45,733 nt of DNA from the NCBI RefSeq assembly GCF_031010175.1, contig NZ_JAUAMB010000039.1, positions 1 through 45,733 on the forward strand, read 5' to 3'. The translations under genes and the position numbers were made by a program. Source of the stretch: Halomonas sp. SpR1. Its GTDB lineage: Bacteria; Pseudomonadota; Gammaproteobacteria; Pseudomonadales; Halomonadaceae. Of the stretch, positions 8,128 through 16,981 are shown piece by piece; position 1 is the first letter of the stretch; each line of letters opens with the position of its first letter. The notes under the pieces are model-generated. The model was given only the letters and a program-made list of their open reading frames with translations. It did not search any database and was not told the DNA's origin.

Positions 8128-9120
8128 ATGAAGATCAACTCAACTCTTCGCCACGCCTCCGGCCTTGCCTTAATTGGCAGCGCGTTGCTTATCGGCCAGG
8201 CCCATGCCCAGACGATTCCCGAGTCTACCGAGTGCATCGCACCAGCAAAACCCGGTGGTGGCTATGACTTGACGTGTCGATTGGCAGCCAATGGCCTCCA
8301 AGATACCGGCCTGGTCAGCAGGCCAATGATGGTCAGCTACATGCCTGGTGGCATTGGCGCGGTGGCCTATAACCATGTCAACGGTGTGCGCTCCGATGAT
8401 CCTGGCCTCATTGTGGCGGCCAGCACCGGTGCTGCTGTGAATTTGGCGCTGGGTAAATTCGGTCAGTACGACGCCGATGAAGTCCGCTGGCTCGGCGCAC
8501 TGGGCGTCGACTATGGCGCTATCGTCGTCAGTGCCGATGCACCGTGGGAAAACCTCGAAGAGCTGATGACCGCCCTGAAAGAGAACCCCAACGAGATCGC
8601 CTTTGGCGCTGGCGGGACGGTCGGCAGTCAGGACTGGATGAAGGCTGCGTTGATCGCCAAGTCCGGGGATATGTCACCGAGAGATCTTCGTTACGTTGCC
8701 TTCGAAGGTGGCGGCGAGGCCCTCGCCGCGTTACTAGGCAATCACATCCAGGTATTCACTGGCGACCTGGCAGAGCTTAAGTCTCAGCTTGAGAGCGGCA
8801 AAATTCGCGTCCTGGCGGCACTTTCCGAAGAGCGGATGAGTGGCCCCTACGCCGACATTCCCACCGCGGCCGAGCAGGGCTACGACGTGGAGTGGCCCAT
8901 CTGGCGGGGCTATTACATGGGCCCGGAAGTCAGCGATGAAGCCTATCAAGCCTGGGTTGAGCGCATGCAGACGCTGGCAGAAGACCCCGTCTTTGCAGAG
9001 CTGCGTGAGGCACGCGGTCTATTCCCAATGTCACGCTTCGGCGACGACTTTGACAGCTACGTCAAGGAACAGGTTGCCGAGTTTAAAGAACTGGCCGAAG
9101 AAGTAGGTCTAACACAATGA
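8128..9120 (+). CDS. tctC: TctC: periplasmic substrate-binding protein of a tripartite tricarboxylate transporter
   Basis: The product is 330 aa with a signal peptide (MKINSTLR through GQAHAQ) followed by a Bug/TctC fold: ECIAPAKPGGGYDLTCR is the ligand-loop signature, and GAGGTVGSQDW and VAFEGGGEALAALLG are typical. The frame is open from 8053, but ATG 8128 has AGGAG (8117-8121) 6 nt upstream and begins exactly at the signal peptide. It captures a carboxylate, probably citrate or a related di/tricarboxylate, for TctAB. The stop overlaps tctB (ATGA), so the genes are coupled. Confidence 0.93.
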   Translation: MKINSTLRHASGLALIGSALLIGQAHAQTIPESTECIAPAKPGGGYDLTCRLAANGLQDTGLVSRPMMVSYMPGGIGAVAYNHVNGVRSDDPGLIVAASTGAAVNLALGKFGQYDADEVRWLGALGVDYGAIVVSADAPWENLEELMTALKENPNEIAFGAGGTVGSQDWMKAALIAKSGDMSPRDLRYVAFEGGGEALAALLGNHIQVFTGDLAELKSQLESGKIRVLAALSEERMSGPYADIPTAAEQGYDVEWPIWRGYYMGPEVSDEAYQAWVERMQTLAEDPVFAELREARGLFPMSRFGDDFDSYVKEQVAEFKELAEEVGLTQ

Positions 9121-9566
9121 GAATCGCCGCCGACCAAGTACTGGGCATTGCCCTGATCGGTCTGGCGGCGTTTATCGCTGTCCAGGCCATTCAACTGGAA
9201 ATACCTTTCAGCTACGAACCCGTGGGCCCTAAGGCCTTCCCGCTGGGGCTATCGATCCTGCTGACGGTGCTATCGCTGGTGCTGATTTTCAGGCCTGGCG
9301 CCAACGGTCAATGGCCGCACAAAGCACTGGCGCTGAAGTTGTTATTGGTGCTGGCTTTGCTGTTGGCCTATGCCATTTTGTTCACACAGCTGGGGTTTAT
9401 CGTCTCATCACTACTGGTGGTAACAGCCCTGGCGCGACTGTTTGATGCGACCTGGGGTAAGGCACTGGTCACCGGCGTCATCATGTCGGTTGTCGGCTAT
9501 TTCCTGTTCACCGCCGTCCTGGGCATCAGTCTGCCTTCTGGCTACTGGTTCGCTAGCTTCATCTAA
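9117..9566 (+). CDS. tctB: TctB: small membrane subunit of the TTT transporter
   Basis: This 149-aa protein has four predicted transmembrane helices, at about 7-25, 40-57, 72-100 and 118-140. That is the size and shape of the poorly conserved TctB family. It overlaps tctC by 4 bp and lies 12 nt before tctA. Position between the binding protein and the large permease makes the call firm even though the sequence is weakly conserved. Confidence 0.9.
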   Translation: MRIAADQVLGIALIGLAAFIAVQAIQLEIPFSYEPVGPKAFPLGLSILLTVLSLVLIFRPGANGQWPHKALALKLLLVLALLLAYAILFTQLGFIVSSLLVVTALARLFDATWGKALVTGVIMSVVGYFLFTAVLGISLPSGYWFASFI

Positions 9567-9578
9567 AGGATCGCTAAG

Positions 9579-11075
9579 ATGTTCGATTTCCTGATAGACG
9601 GCTTCGGGGTTGCTCTAACCCCTCTCAACCTGGGTCTGGCCTTACTAGGCGCCCTGCTGGGCACCCTGTTTGGGGCCTTGCCGGGTATCGGCCCGATCAA
9701 TGGCATCGCGATTCTGATGCCATTAGCCTACACGCTGGGCTTGCCTGCGGAGTCATCGCTGATCCTACTGGCCGCCGTCTATACCGGCGCTGAGTACGGC
9801 GGGCGCATGTCGAGCATCCTGCTCAATGTGCCCGGTGACGCCGGTGCGGTAATGACCACCCTGGATGGCTACCCGCTGGCACAGAAAGGGCTCGCCGGCC
9901 CCGCTTTAGGCCTTTCAGCGGTCAGTTCATTCCTTGGCGCTACCATTGCCATTATTGGTTTGACGCTGTTTGCACCACTGCTGGCAGACATCGCGGTAAT
10001 GTTCGGCCCGGCAGAATTTTTTGCGCTCATGATCTTCGCCTTCTCCTCCATGTCGGTGATGATGGGCAAGGATCCCATCAAGACCGCCATTGGCGCGGTG
10101 CTTGGTGTACTGATCGGCACCGTTGGCATTGACTCCGGCACCGGCGTGTTGCGCTATACCTTCGGTATGCCCGAACTCTACGACGGCATTGACTTTGTGG
10201 TGATGATCATCGGGCTTTTCGCCATCAGCGAAATTCTACTGATGCTTGAGCATTCTCAAAACACGAACGACAACGGCAAGCTGCCACCGCTTGGCCGTGT
10301 ATTCGTGAGCCTCAAAGAGGTGTTGGCGTGTAAGGGCGCTATAGGCCGCTCAGGACTGATCGGCTTTATTATTGGCGTTCTACCTGGCACCGGTGCTTCT
10401 GTTGCAAGCGCTGTCTCCTACACTACCGAGAAGCGTCTCTCCGACAAGGACAACACCTTTGGCACCGGAGACATGCGCGGGTTGGCAGCACCAGAATCTG
10501 CCAATAACGCGGCCGCAGTAGGCTCCTTTGTGCCCATGCTGACGCTTGGCATTCCCGGCTCCGGCACTACAGCCGTATTGCTGGGCGCGCTGATGCTTTA
10601 CAACATTACCCCTGGGCCGATGATGTTCACCGAACGCCCGGAAGTAGCCGGTGGCCTGATCGCCTCGCTGTACATCGGTAACGTAGTGTTGCTGTTGCTG
10701 AACCTGCCGCTGGCTGGCGTATTTGCCCGCGTGCTGACCATCCCGCGCTGGGTACTGGTGCCCGCCATTGCGATCCTGGCGTTCGTCGGTGTCTATCAGT
10801 TGCACTCTGATCTATTTGCTATCTACCTAATGCTGGTCATCGGCGTGTTTGGTTATCTGTTACGCAAACTGGGCTTCTCCCTGGCGCCGGTGATTCTCGG
10901 CTACGTGCTGGGTGGTTTGATGGAGCAGAACCTTCGCCGTGCGCTCTCCATTAGCGGGGGCGATACCGGCATCCTATGGCAGTCGGGTATCTCACTGGGG
11001 CTGTGGATAGCCGCTGCCTTACTGCTTGTGCTGCCTTGGCTGGTGCCGAAACTACTCGTCGCGGCCAGACGCTGA
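9579..11075 (+). CDS. tctA: TctA: large permease subunit of the TTT transporter
   Basis: The 498-aa permease has about 11-12 membrane segments and the two family glycine-rich repeats: GALPGIGPINGIAIL near residue 35 and GVLPGTGASVASAVSY near residue 267. The PESANNAAAVGSFVPMLTLG segment, with the helical region after it, is typical of TctA. ATG 9579 follows AAGGA by 8 nt. Together with TctB it carries the substrate bound by TctC, driven by an ion gradient. It is the third gene of the operon; a possible terminator follows. Confidence 0.95.
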   Translation: MFDFLIDGFGVALTPLNLGLALLGALLGTLFGALPGIGPINGIAILMPLAYTLGLPAESSLILLAAVYTGAEYGGRMSSILLNVPGDAGAVMTTLDGYPLAQKGLAGPALGLSAVSSFLGATIAIIGLTLFAPLLADIAVMFGPAEFFALMIFAFSSMSVMMGKDPIKTAIGAVLGVLIGTVGIDSGTGVLRYTFGMPELYDGIDFVVMIIGLFAISEILLMLEHSQNTNDNGKLPPLGRVFVSLKEVLACKGAIGRSGLIGFIIGVLPGTGASVASAVSYTTEKRLSDKDNTFGTGDMRGLAAPESANNAAAVGSFVPMLTLGIPGSGTTAVLLGALMLYNITPGPMMFTERPEVAGGLIASLYIGNVVLLLLNLPLAGVFARVLTIPRWVLVPAIAILAFVGVYQLHSDLFAIYLMLVIGVFGYLLRKLGFSLAPVILGYVLGGLMEQNLRRALSISGGDTGILWQSGISLGLWIAAALLLVLPWLVPKLLVAARR

Positions 11076-11086
11076 TTGACGAAAAC

Positions 11087-11152
11087 AAAAGCCGATTGCT
11101 CGATAAGCAAGACGACCGCCTCGGTAGATGATCTCAGCTGCCGGGGCTTTTT
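11087..11152 (+). terminator. Possible terminator between tctA and the AbrB-family gene
   Basis: AAAAGCC (11087-11093) can pair with GGCTTTT (11145-11151), enclosing a small hairpin TTGCT/AGCAA (11096-11100, 11106-11110), and a T-run follows. The long, branched shape makes this uncertain. It would separate the TTT genes from the next gene or only attenuate readthrough. Confidence 0.3.
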
Positions 11153-11172
11153 AACGTCGTAGGAGGTTGAAA

Positions 11173-12231
11173 ATGATGCTGGCAGCACGGATTGGCTCGC
11201 TGGGCCGCTTCCTGCCGACGTTGGCGCTCGGGCTTGTCGGCGGCGGGCTGGCTTACTGGCTACAACTACCGCTCCCCTGGTTGCTTGGAGCCATGTTCGC
11301 GACCACAGCGGCCTCACTGGCGGGTGTGCCGATGAAGTCGCCGGGCAAGGGGCGCCAGGGCGTACTGGTAGTCATTGGGGTCATGCTCGGCTCAGCGTTC
11401 ACACCGGAGATGACCGGCGAAGCCAGCCTGTGGGGTATCAGTCTTGCCGTCATGCTGATCGCCACGGCGGTGATGATGACTTTCTCGGTATGGTTCTCCT
11501 GCCGCGTGGCGGGGCACTCCTGGGAGACCGCGCTTTACTCCGGCGTGCCCGGCGGCGTCTCCACGGTGACGGGGATGGCGCTCTCCTCGGGGGCCGACCT
11601 GCGGATTATCGGTATTACCCACGCCGTGCGCATTTTGGTGTTGCTGGTGGCCATACCGCCTGCGCTGCAGTTTATTGGCCATGTCGATATTGGCGGCGCC
11701 ACGCCCGCGTTGTCGCAGTGGTTATGGATGCCCACACCGATAGATATTGGCTGGCTGTTGGCGGCCGGTATCAGCGGTATATGGCTGGGCAAGGCCCTTC
11801 GGCTGCCCAGCCCGCTACTGTTTGGCCCAGCGTTGGTCTCAGGGGTACTGCACTTCTCTGGCCTCACCCACGCCGCGGTGCCCCCTGTAATCATTGCGTT
11901 CGCACAGGTAATCATCGGTATCTCCGTGGGCGTGCGCTTTGCTGGCGCCAAGCTTGGTGCGGTGGGCGTTGCGCTGCTGATGGCGGTCATTCAGGCCCTG
12001 GTACTACTGTTTCTCGCTGTTATCGCCGCCTGGGCAGGCCACCTGCTCACCGGTTATTCCGCCGCCGCGGCGCTGCTCGCCTACATGCCCGGCGGTGCCC
12101 CAGAGCTAAGCCTGGTTGCATTGAGCTTAGGTATCGACCCCGCCTTCGTTACCGCTCACCATCTACTCCGTATCACGCTATTAATGCTGCTGCTTCCGCT
12201 ACTGCTCAGGCGGATGGTACCCAAAATCTAG
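11173..12231 (+). CDS. AbrB-family membrane transporter (two AbrB-duplication repeats)
   Basis: The 352-aa protein has about ten membrane helices arranged as two similar halves. Each half shows the family signature: PWLLGAMFATTAASL in the first and LPSPLLFGPALVSGV in the second. GVPGGVSTV and YMPGGAPELSLVAL are the paired glycine-rich motifs. Family members are called AbrB duplication or ammonia-monooxygenase-like membrane proteins; proven functions are few and substrate export or regulation is guessed. AGGAGG (11161-11166) favours ATG 11173 or 11176 over the TTG at 11167. This family is often found beside TTT operons, so a linked role in carboxylate handling is possible. It converges on the next gene with only 26 nt between. 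Confidence 0.85.
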   Translation: MMLAARIGSLGRFLPTLALGLVGGGLAYWLQLPLPWLLGAMFATTAASLAGVPMKSPGKGRQGVLVVIGVMLGSAFTPEMTGEASLWGISLAVMLIATAVMMTFSVWFSCRVAGHSWETALYSGVPGGVSTVTGMALSSGADLRIIGITHAVRILVLLVAIPPALQFIGHVDIGGATPALSQWLWMPTPIDIGWLLAAGISGIWLGKALRLPSPLLFGPALVSGVLHFSGLTHAAVPPVIIAFAQVIIGISVGVRFAGAKLGAVGVALLMAVIQALVLLFLAVIAAWAGHLLTGYSAAAALLAYMPGGAPELSLVALSLGIDPAFVTAHHLLRITLLMLLLPLLLRRMVPKI

Positions 12232-12257
12232 CCACCGCCGATGGTTGCTGACATCAC

Positions 12258-14255
12258 CTAGGCAAACTCGATCTCTAACCTCCCCGCATTAGCCGCTGGC
12301 CGGGCGCTGCATAGCAGGATTTTACCCTCTGGCACTGATATGCCATTCGGATAGGTCACTTCCCCCTGCACTAACAGGCAGGCGCACTCGCCACAGCTGC
12401 CGCTTCTGCACCCATAGGCAGGCTGAAGCCCGGCTTTCTCGGCGGTTTCTAACAGGCTTTCGCCCGGCTGCCAGTGGGTGACGACGCTTGAATTGGCAAA
12501 GCTAACTTCTACCGCCTGTTCTGCGGCGGGCACTGTAAACGCTTGTGCCAGCGCTGAAGGGCCAAACGCTTCCGTGTGTATCTGCGCGGATGATAACCCG
12601 AGCTCTAACGCCTCCTGATGGTAGCGCTGAACAAAGGCGGCGGGGCCACAAAGATAGAGCTGCACCTCGGCAAGCGCCTGCTCGCTGAAGACCTGTTCGC
12701 TAAAGAACTGTTCACTAAGAACACGTGCCAGCGACACCCGACCAGCCTTCCACTCTTTTCGAGTAGTGGCCGACCCCGTCACATGGCGCCGCAAACGCAG
12801 CCCACGCTGCTCAAGGTCGAGCAGTTCCTCACCGAAAGGCGCCTCAGCCACAGCGCGTACGCTCTGAACCAACGTCACCGGGCCACGGCCTGCAGCGGTT
12901 AACTCATGGGCCAGGCTGACTAACGGCGTAATACCAATGCCGCCGCCCAGTAGCACCCAGTGGGCGCGCTCCACCCCGCTGGCCGCCGCTGTAAACGAAC
13001 CCGTTGGTTGGCTGACGGCTAGCTCCGAGCCCACTTTTAGCGCCTGGTACAAGTAACGCGAGCCTTCGCCGTCTGCCTTGATACTGATGCGGTAGCTCTT
13101 TTCGCGGCGACTGCCGGATAGCGTATAGCTGCGCACCAGCGGCGTGCCATCAAGACGCGGCACACGCAGCGTGATGAACTGCCCAGCTTCAAAAGGAGCC
13201 AGCGCTATGCCCTGCTGACAACTCTGCAAATAGAAAGAGCGAATCTCGGGCGTCTCCTGCACCACAGCGGCCACCTGAACACGCTGTAGAGTGGAAGGCG
13301 CAAGCGCCTGCCAGGGCCCATGAGGTTCAGCCTCAACGGCTACTGCACCTGCATGACTACGCCAGCGCAAGGCCCCCGGTCGCCACACGCTATGCCGCGG
13401 CGTTAAACACCAGTAGCGTTCAGCGCCGGGATAACGCGCCCCAGCGCTCTCCTCGTCCACCAGTCGCGCTTCACCGGAGAGGTGCAGCACATCGCCGCTG
13501 ACAAAATCAGGTATTACCAATGCAGCGCGACCGCTGGCCAGCACGTTACCCAGCGTGTTGAAGAACTGATTGCCTGCAAAGTCAGGCAGGATCAGATCAG
13601 CCCCCTGGCGGCGAATAAACCCCGCTTGCCCGCCGCGATGGGAGGCGTCCACCTGCACGCCCTGGTCGGTACGCGCATAACTCCCCACAAACGCCGTTAA
13701 CGCCCGATCAATATGCGCCAGCAACGGCTCTGGCAACTGATCGAGGGTCGCGTCGCGCAGGGTTAGCACGGGGCCCGGCTGGGGCTGCACCGACCTCATT
13801 GCCGACCAGTCATGAATGTACTGGGGGCAATTACCGAAGGCGTGAACGACTTCTAGCTGCCATTGGCCTGCTGAGCCCCGCAACACGCCATTGACCCGAT
13901 TACGCCGGCGCGTGGGTAGCTCGATACCCAGCATCCCCAGGCTAGCACCGCTGGTAAGCAGCGGTGTCAGGGGGTCATCTGTAGGCGGGGTTACGGCGAG
14001 ATCGAGCCGTGTTTCGTCAGAAGCCTGAACAAATCCCGGCGCCCCCTCCAGCAGCGTGATCCACGGCCAGCCGTCACTGTCCACCGCGGCTGCAGCCACA
14101 AACGGCAGTTGAGGAAAAAAGTGCTGCAGCTGGGGCGTTAGAAAGGGCCGCATCACCTTACTGCCAATCTGCGCCATCTGTTGCTCCACCCCGACCACGC
14201 GCTGCAGGGCAAGCTCGCCCGCGTGCCACGGGCTGGTAGTGACGGCGTTTTCCAC
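12258..14255 (-). CDS. Fusion of a pyridoxamine-phosphate-oxidase-like flavin domain with a ferredoxin-NAD(P) reductase and [2Fe-2S] domain
   Basis: This 665-aa protein has three parts. About 1-320 is a PNPOx-like split-barrel domain (PFVAAAAVDSDGWPWITLLEG is typical). About 325-560 is an FNR-type reductase with FAD motif RSYTLSGS and nucleotide motif GGGIGITPL. About 580-665 is a plant-type [2Fe-2S] domain with Cys616, 621, 624 and 649. It probably moves electrons from NAD(P)H through FAD to the iron-sulphur centre, with a flavin in the N-terminal part. The natural substrate is unknown. A small in-frame repeat (FFSEQ, VFSEQ) lies in the reductase domain. It is the last of five leftward genes, directly after a GST gene, a pairing that suggests detoxification. 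Confidence 0.88.
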   Translation of the reverse strand: MENAVTTSPWHAGELALQRVVGVEQQMAQIGSKVMRPFLTPQLQHFFPQLPFVAAAAVDSDGWPWITLLEGAPGFVQASDETRLDLAVTPPTDDPLTPLLTSGASLGMLGIELPTRRRNRVNGVLRGSAGQWQLEVVHAFGNCPQYIHDWSAMRSVQPQPGPVLTLRDATLDQLPEPLLAHIDRALTAFVGSYARTDQGVQVDASHRGGQAGFIRRQGADLILPDFAGNQFFNTLGNVLASGRAALVIPDFVSGDVLHLSGEARLVDEESAGARYPGAERYWCLTPRHSVWRPGALRWRSHAGAVAVEAEPHGPWQALAPSTLQRVQVAAVVQETPEIRSFYLQSCQQGIALAPFEAGQFITLRVPRLDGTPLVRSYTLSGSRREKSYRISIKADGEGSRYLYQALKVGSELAVSQPTGSFTAAASGVERAHWVLLGGGIGITPLVSLAHELTAAGRGPVTLVQSVRAVAEAPFGEELLDLEQRGLRLRRHVTGSATTRKEWKAGRVSLARVLSEQFFSEQVFSEQALAEVQLYLCGPAAFVQRYHQEALELGLSSAQIHTEAFGPSALAQAFTVPAAEQAVEVSFANSSVVTHWQPGESLLETAEKAGLQPAYGCRSGSCGECACLLVQGEVTYPNGISVPEGKILLCSARPAANAGRLEIEFA

Positions 14256-14312
14256 TCTCGACTCCTGGCGGGCAGATCGCCCGCTCCGTGTTAAGGCGTT
14301 GTGTCAGTTAGC

Positions 14313-14948
14313 TCAGTTCACCAGGCCTACTTGGGTAACCGCCATCGGCACAAAGCCTTCCAGCGCTTCGATACGCTGCAGCCAGGCACGGATATGCGGG
14401 TAGGGTTCCAGCGACACATTGCCTTCGGGGGCGTGAGCGATATAGCTGTAGAGCGAAACCTCCGCCAGCGTGGCCTGCTCTCCCGCCAGGAAGGGCTGAT
14501 CAGCCAAGTGAGCATCGATAATTTCAAACAACGCGTGGGCATCGGCAATCAGCGGTTCAGGTTCGAACGGAGCATTAAAGACCGTCACCAAACGAGCCTT
14601 CATAGCGGAGTTCGCCAAAGGCCCTGCCGCCACGGAAAGCCAGCGCTGCACCTGGGCTTGAATCAGCGGATCGTCCGGCAGCCAGCGGCCAGCGCCCTGC
14701 CCAGAACCATAGCGGCGCTCCAGATAGACCAGAATGGCATTGGAATCCGCCAGGATTACCCCCTGATCATCGAGCACCGGCACCTGTGCGAAGGCGTTCA
14801 TATCAAGAAAAGGCGATGCCTTGTGCTCGCCCGCGGCAAGGTCGACATCAATAAAAGTGGCGGGCAAGCCAAGTAGCGAAAGCATCAGCTCGATGCGATG
14901 GCAGTGGCCGGAAAGAGCGTGGCGATAAACCTTGATAGCGTTGGACAT
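14313..14948 (-). CDS. Glutathione S-transferase family protein
   Basis: The product is 211 aa. The N-terminal thioredoxin-like domain (1-80) has YRHALSGHCHRIELML at the active-site region, the cis-Pro QVPVL and the glutathione-binding DSNAI. The C-terminal helical domain (90-205) contains the conserved TLAEVSLYSY N-cap region. It conjugates or reduces electrophiles using glutathione. It is followed after 57 nt by the PNPOx-reductase fusion gene on the same strand and is preceded by LysR genes, consistent with a small xenobiotic or stress response unit. Confidence 0.92.
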   Translation of the reverse strand: MSNAIKVYRHALSGHCHRIELMLSLLGLPATFIDVDLAAGEHKASPFLDMNAFAQVPVLDDQGVILADSNAILVYLERRYGSGQGAGRWLPDDPLIQAQVQRWLSVAAGPLANSAMKARLVTVFNAPFEPEPLIADAHALFEIIDAHLADQPFLAGEQATLAEVSLYSYIAHAPEGNVSLEPYPHIRAWLQRIEALEGFVPMAVTQVGLVN

Positions 14949-15083
14949 GGGTTGGCTCCCTGAATTAGCTGTTTAAGCACTGGCGAACGTCAAAGCCGTT
15001 AGCGACGTTGCCTATCCTGAGCGAAAACAAGAAGCGCAAGAATAGTGATTTTGAACAACAGAAAATTGCGCTGAATGAAATAA

Positions 15084-15992
15084 TCAGTCGGCTAACTGCT
15101 TCCGCAGCCAGGGGGTCGCGAGTTCCAAAAATGCCATAACGCTGGCAGGTGCCCGCATGCCAAGGGCGTAGGTCAACGCCAGGGAGTGCGCCGCGGGCCA
15201 GAGTGATTCAGCGACAGGTTCGAGCACCCCCTGCTGGCAAGCCCGGCGCGCCTCTAGCTGATAGCAGCACACGATACCCGCGCCCTCAATGGCGGCACGC
15301 AGCGCGGCACTAGATGCGCTAATGGTCAGCCTCGGTTCAAAGCGCAGGGATTGGCCTGCGGCTAACGGCCAAACGGGTGCCAGCCCCTCCTGTGAGCAGT
15401 GAATAAGCGCGTGGCGGGCCAGGCTACTCAGGCTATCCGGCCGCCCTGCCTTATTTAGATAGCGGGGGCTGGCAAACAAGCCAATGCGCAAATCACCCAG
15501 CTGCCTGGCGTAAACGGCGGCAGGCGGCGGCCCGCGCATCAGGTGAAGGTGCGGCGGTGCTTGCGTTCCAATTCGATGGGAGTGCTCATCAGCCAGCAGG
15601 CAGACCTTCAATGCCGGGTGCTGCGCCTGCAACCGCAGCAACATCGGCAGCAAAAGGGGTTCTATCAACGTCTGGGGCGCCTGCAAACGTAGCGTGCCGT
15701 TAAGCTCGCGGTGCTCCTGGCGCGCGCTGGTTTCGGCGTCGGTTACCGCGTGGATCAGCGGGTCGGCGTGTTCGCGCAAACGTTCGCCCGCCGCCGTCAA
15801 CGTACTCCCCCTGGCCGAGGTAGTGATCAAAACGACACCCAGGCGCTGCTCCTGAGCGCGCAGCAGGCGGTGGAGCTTGGGCGCCGACACGCTGCTCGCT
15901 TCAGCCGCAGCTTGCACGCTGCCGTGCCTGGCGACGGCAGATAGCGCCATTAAGGCCTCAAAGTGCAGCGGCGATTCAGGGGGGAGCGCCAT
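15084..15992 (-). CDS. LysR-type transcriptional regulator (downstream member of a tandem pair)
   Basis: The 302-aa protein has a winged helix at about 8-65 (HFEALMALSAVARHGSVQAAA, SVSAPKLHRLLRAQEQRLG) and a LysR substrate domain after residue 90. The helix is more divergent than usual. Its ATG lies 3 nt from the stop of the upstream LysR gene, so the two are one transcript. Target genes are likely in the adjacent GST/oxidoreductase block or the MFS gene (inference). Confidence 0.88.
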   Translation of the reverse strand: MALPPESPLHFEALMALSAVARHGSVQAAAEASSVSAPKLHRLLRAQEQRLGVVLITTSARGSTLTAAGERLREHADPLIHAVTDAETSARQEHRELNGTLRLQAPQTLIEPLLLPMLLRLQAQHPALKVCLLADEHSHRIGTQAPPHLHLMRGPPPAAVYARQLGDLRIGLFASPRYLNKAGRPDSLSSLARHALIHCSQEGLAPVWPLAAGQSLRFEPRLTISASSAALRAAIEGAGIVCCYQLEARRACQQGVLEPVAESLWPAAHSLALTYALGMRAPASVMAFLELATPWLRKQLAD

Positions 15993-15994
15993 GG

Positions 15995-16906
15995 TCAGCC
16001 GCGGTAGGCGAGCGCCGGGTCGGCACGCAGCCGCTCGGCAAGAAAATCAACGAAGGTGCGCACGCTGGCAGCGCGCCCACGGCCTGCCGTTACCCAAATA
16101 TTGATAGGAATGGCCACTGGTTCGAAGCGCGTTAACACTCGCTGTACTCTACCTTCAGCTTCACTGGCAGCCACCTGGTAAGACAACAGCCGCGTAAGCC
16201 CGGCACCCGCCTCGACCGCCGTTAACGCCGCGTGAATAGCGCTGATGCGCAGCCGTGGCGAGGGCGTTACCTCAATGCGCTTGCCCTCCTCCTCGAACCA
16301 CCAGTGGCCACTCAAGTTGCCGCCTTCAGCCACCACCGTGGGCAACGCCTCCAGCTCAAGGGGGTGGGTTGGTTCACCGTGTTGGGCTAACCACTCGGGG
16401 CTGGCGCAAACCACTTGGCGCACTTCACCAACCGGCACGGTCAAGTGTTGGCAATCCTCTGGCACATGCCCGATACGCACCGCCACATCGACGCCCTCCT
16501 CCTGCAGGTTAACCGGCCGATCGATCAATTCGGCACGCACCTGCACCTCCGGATATTGATCCAGATAAGCGACGATTTGTGGGGTAACGAAGTACTCACC
16601 AAACAGCACCGGCGCGGTCACGTTTAAAAGACCGCGTGGGGTGAGATAGCTACCGGTCGCGGCGGCCTCGGCCTCGGAAAGCTGCGCAAGCACCTGCTGA
16701 GCATCCTCCAGATAACGACGCCCCGCCTCCGTCACGTGTACTTGCCGCGTAGTGCGCTGTAACAACGCAACGCCCAAGCGCGCTTCAAGCGCCGCCACCG
16801 CCCGAGTCACCCGAGGAGGCGACAGTTCAAGCTGCCGCGCGGCAACCGAAAAACTTTCCAGTTGTGCCACCGCCGCAAACACACGCATCTCTTCGAATCT
16901 ATCCAA
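15995..16906 (-). CDS. LysR-type transcriptional regulator, CrgA-like
   Basis: The 303-aa protein has a classical LysR N-terminus: MDRFEEMRVFAAVAQLESF, then a helix-turn-helix with ELSPPRVTRAVAALEARLG, then an effector domain resembling the CrgA subgroup (RGLLNVTAPVLFGEYFV). It lies 75 nt downstream of the MFS gene on the same strand. CrgA-like regulators commonly control nearby transport or quinone/electrophile stress genes, which suits the surrounding MFS, GST and reductase genes. Confidence 0.92.
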   Translation of the reverse strand: MDRFEEMRVFAAVAQLESFSVAARQLELSPPRVTRAVAALEARLGVALLQRTTRQVHVTEAGRRYLEDAQQVLAQLSEAEAAATGSYLTPRGLLNVTAPVLFGEYFVTPQIVAYLDQYPEVQVRAELIDRPVNLQEEGVDVAVRIGHVPEDCQHLTVPVGEVRQVVCASPEWLAQHGEPTHPLELEALPTVVAEGGNLSGHWWFEEEGKRIEVTPSPRLRISAIHAALTAVEAGAGLTRLLSYQVAASEAEGRVQRVLTRFEPVAIPINIWVTAGRGRAASVRTFVDFLAERLRADPALAYRG

Positions 16907-16981
16907 GGCGGCTCCAGGATTAAGTGGCAGAAATCACTACATCTTCCTCTGACGACGCTTTGTCATCCCCCAGCGCAGCTG

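Noticed and set aside
11430..12251. 273-codon plus-strand frame
   Set aside because: Arg/Ala/Gly-rich shadow of the AbrB-family gene in another frame.
14301..14876. 191-codon plus-strand frame
   Set aside because: Antisense shadow of the glutathione S-transferase gene; composition is Gln/Arg/His-rich with no family features.
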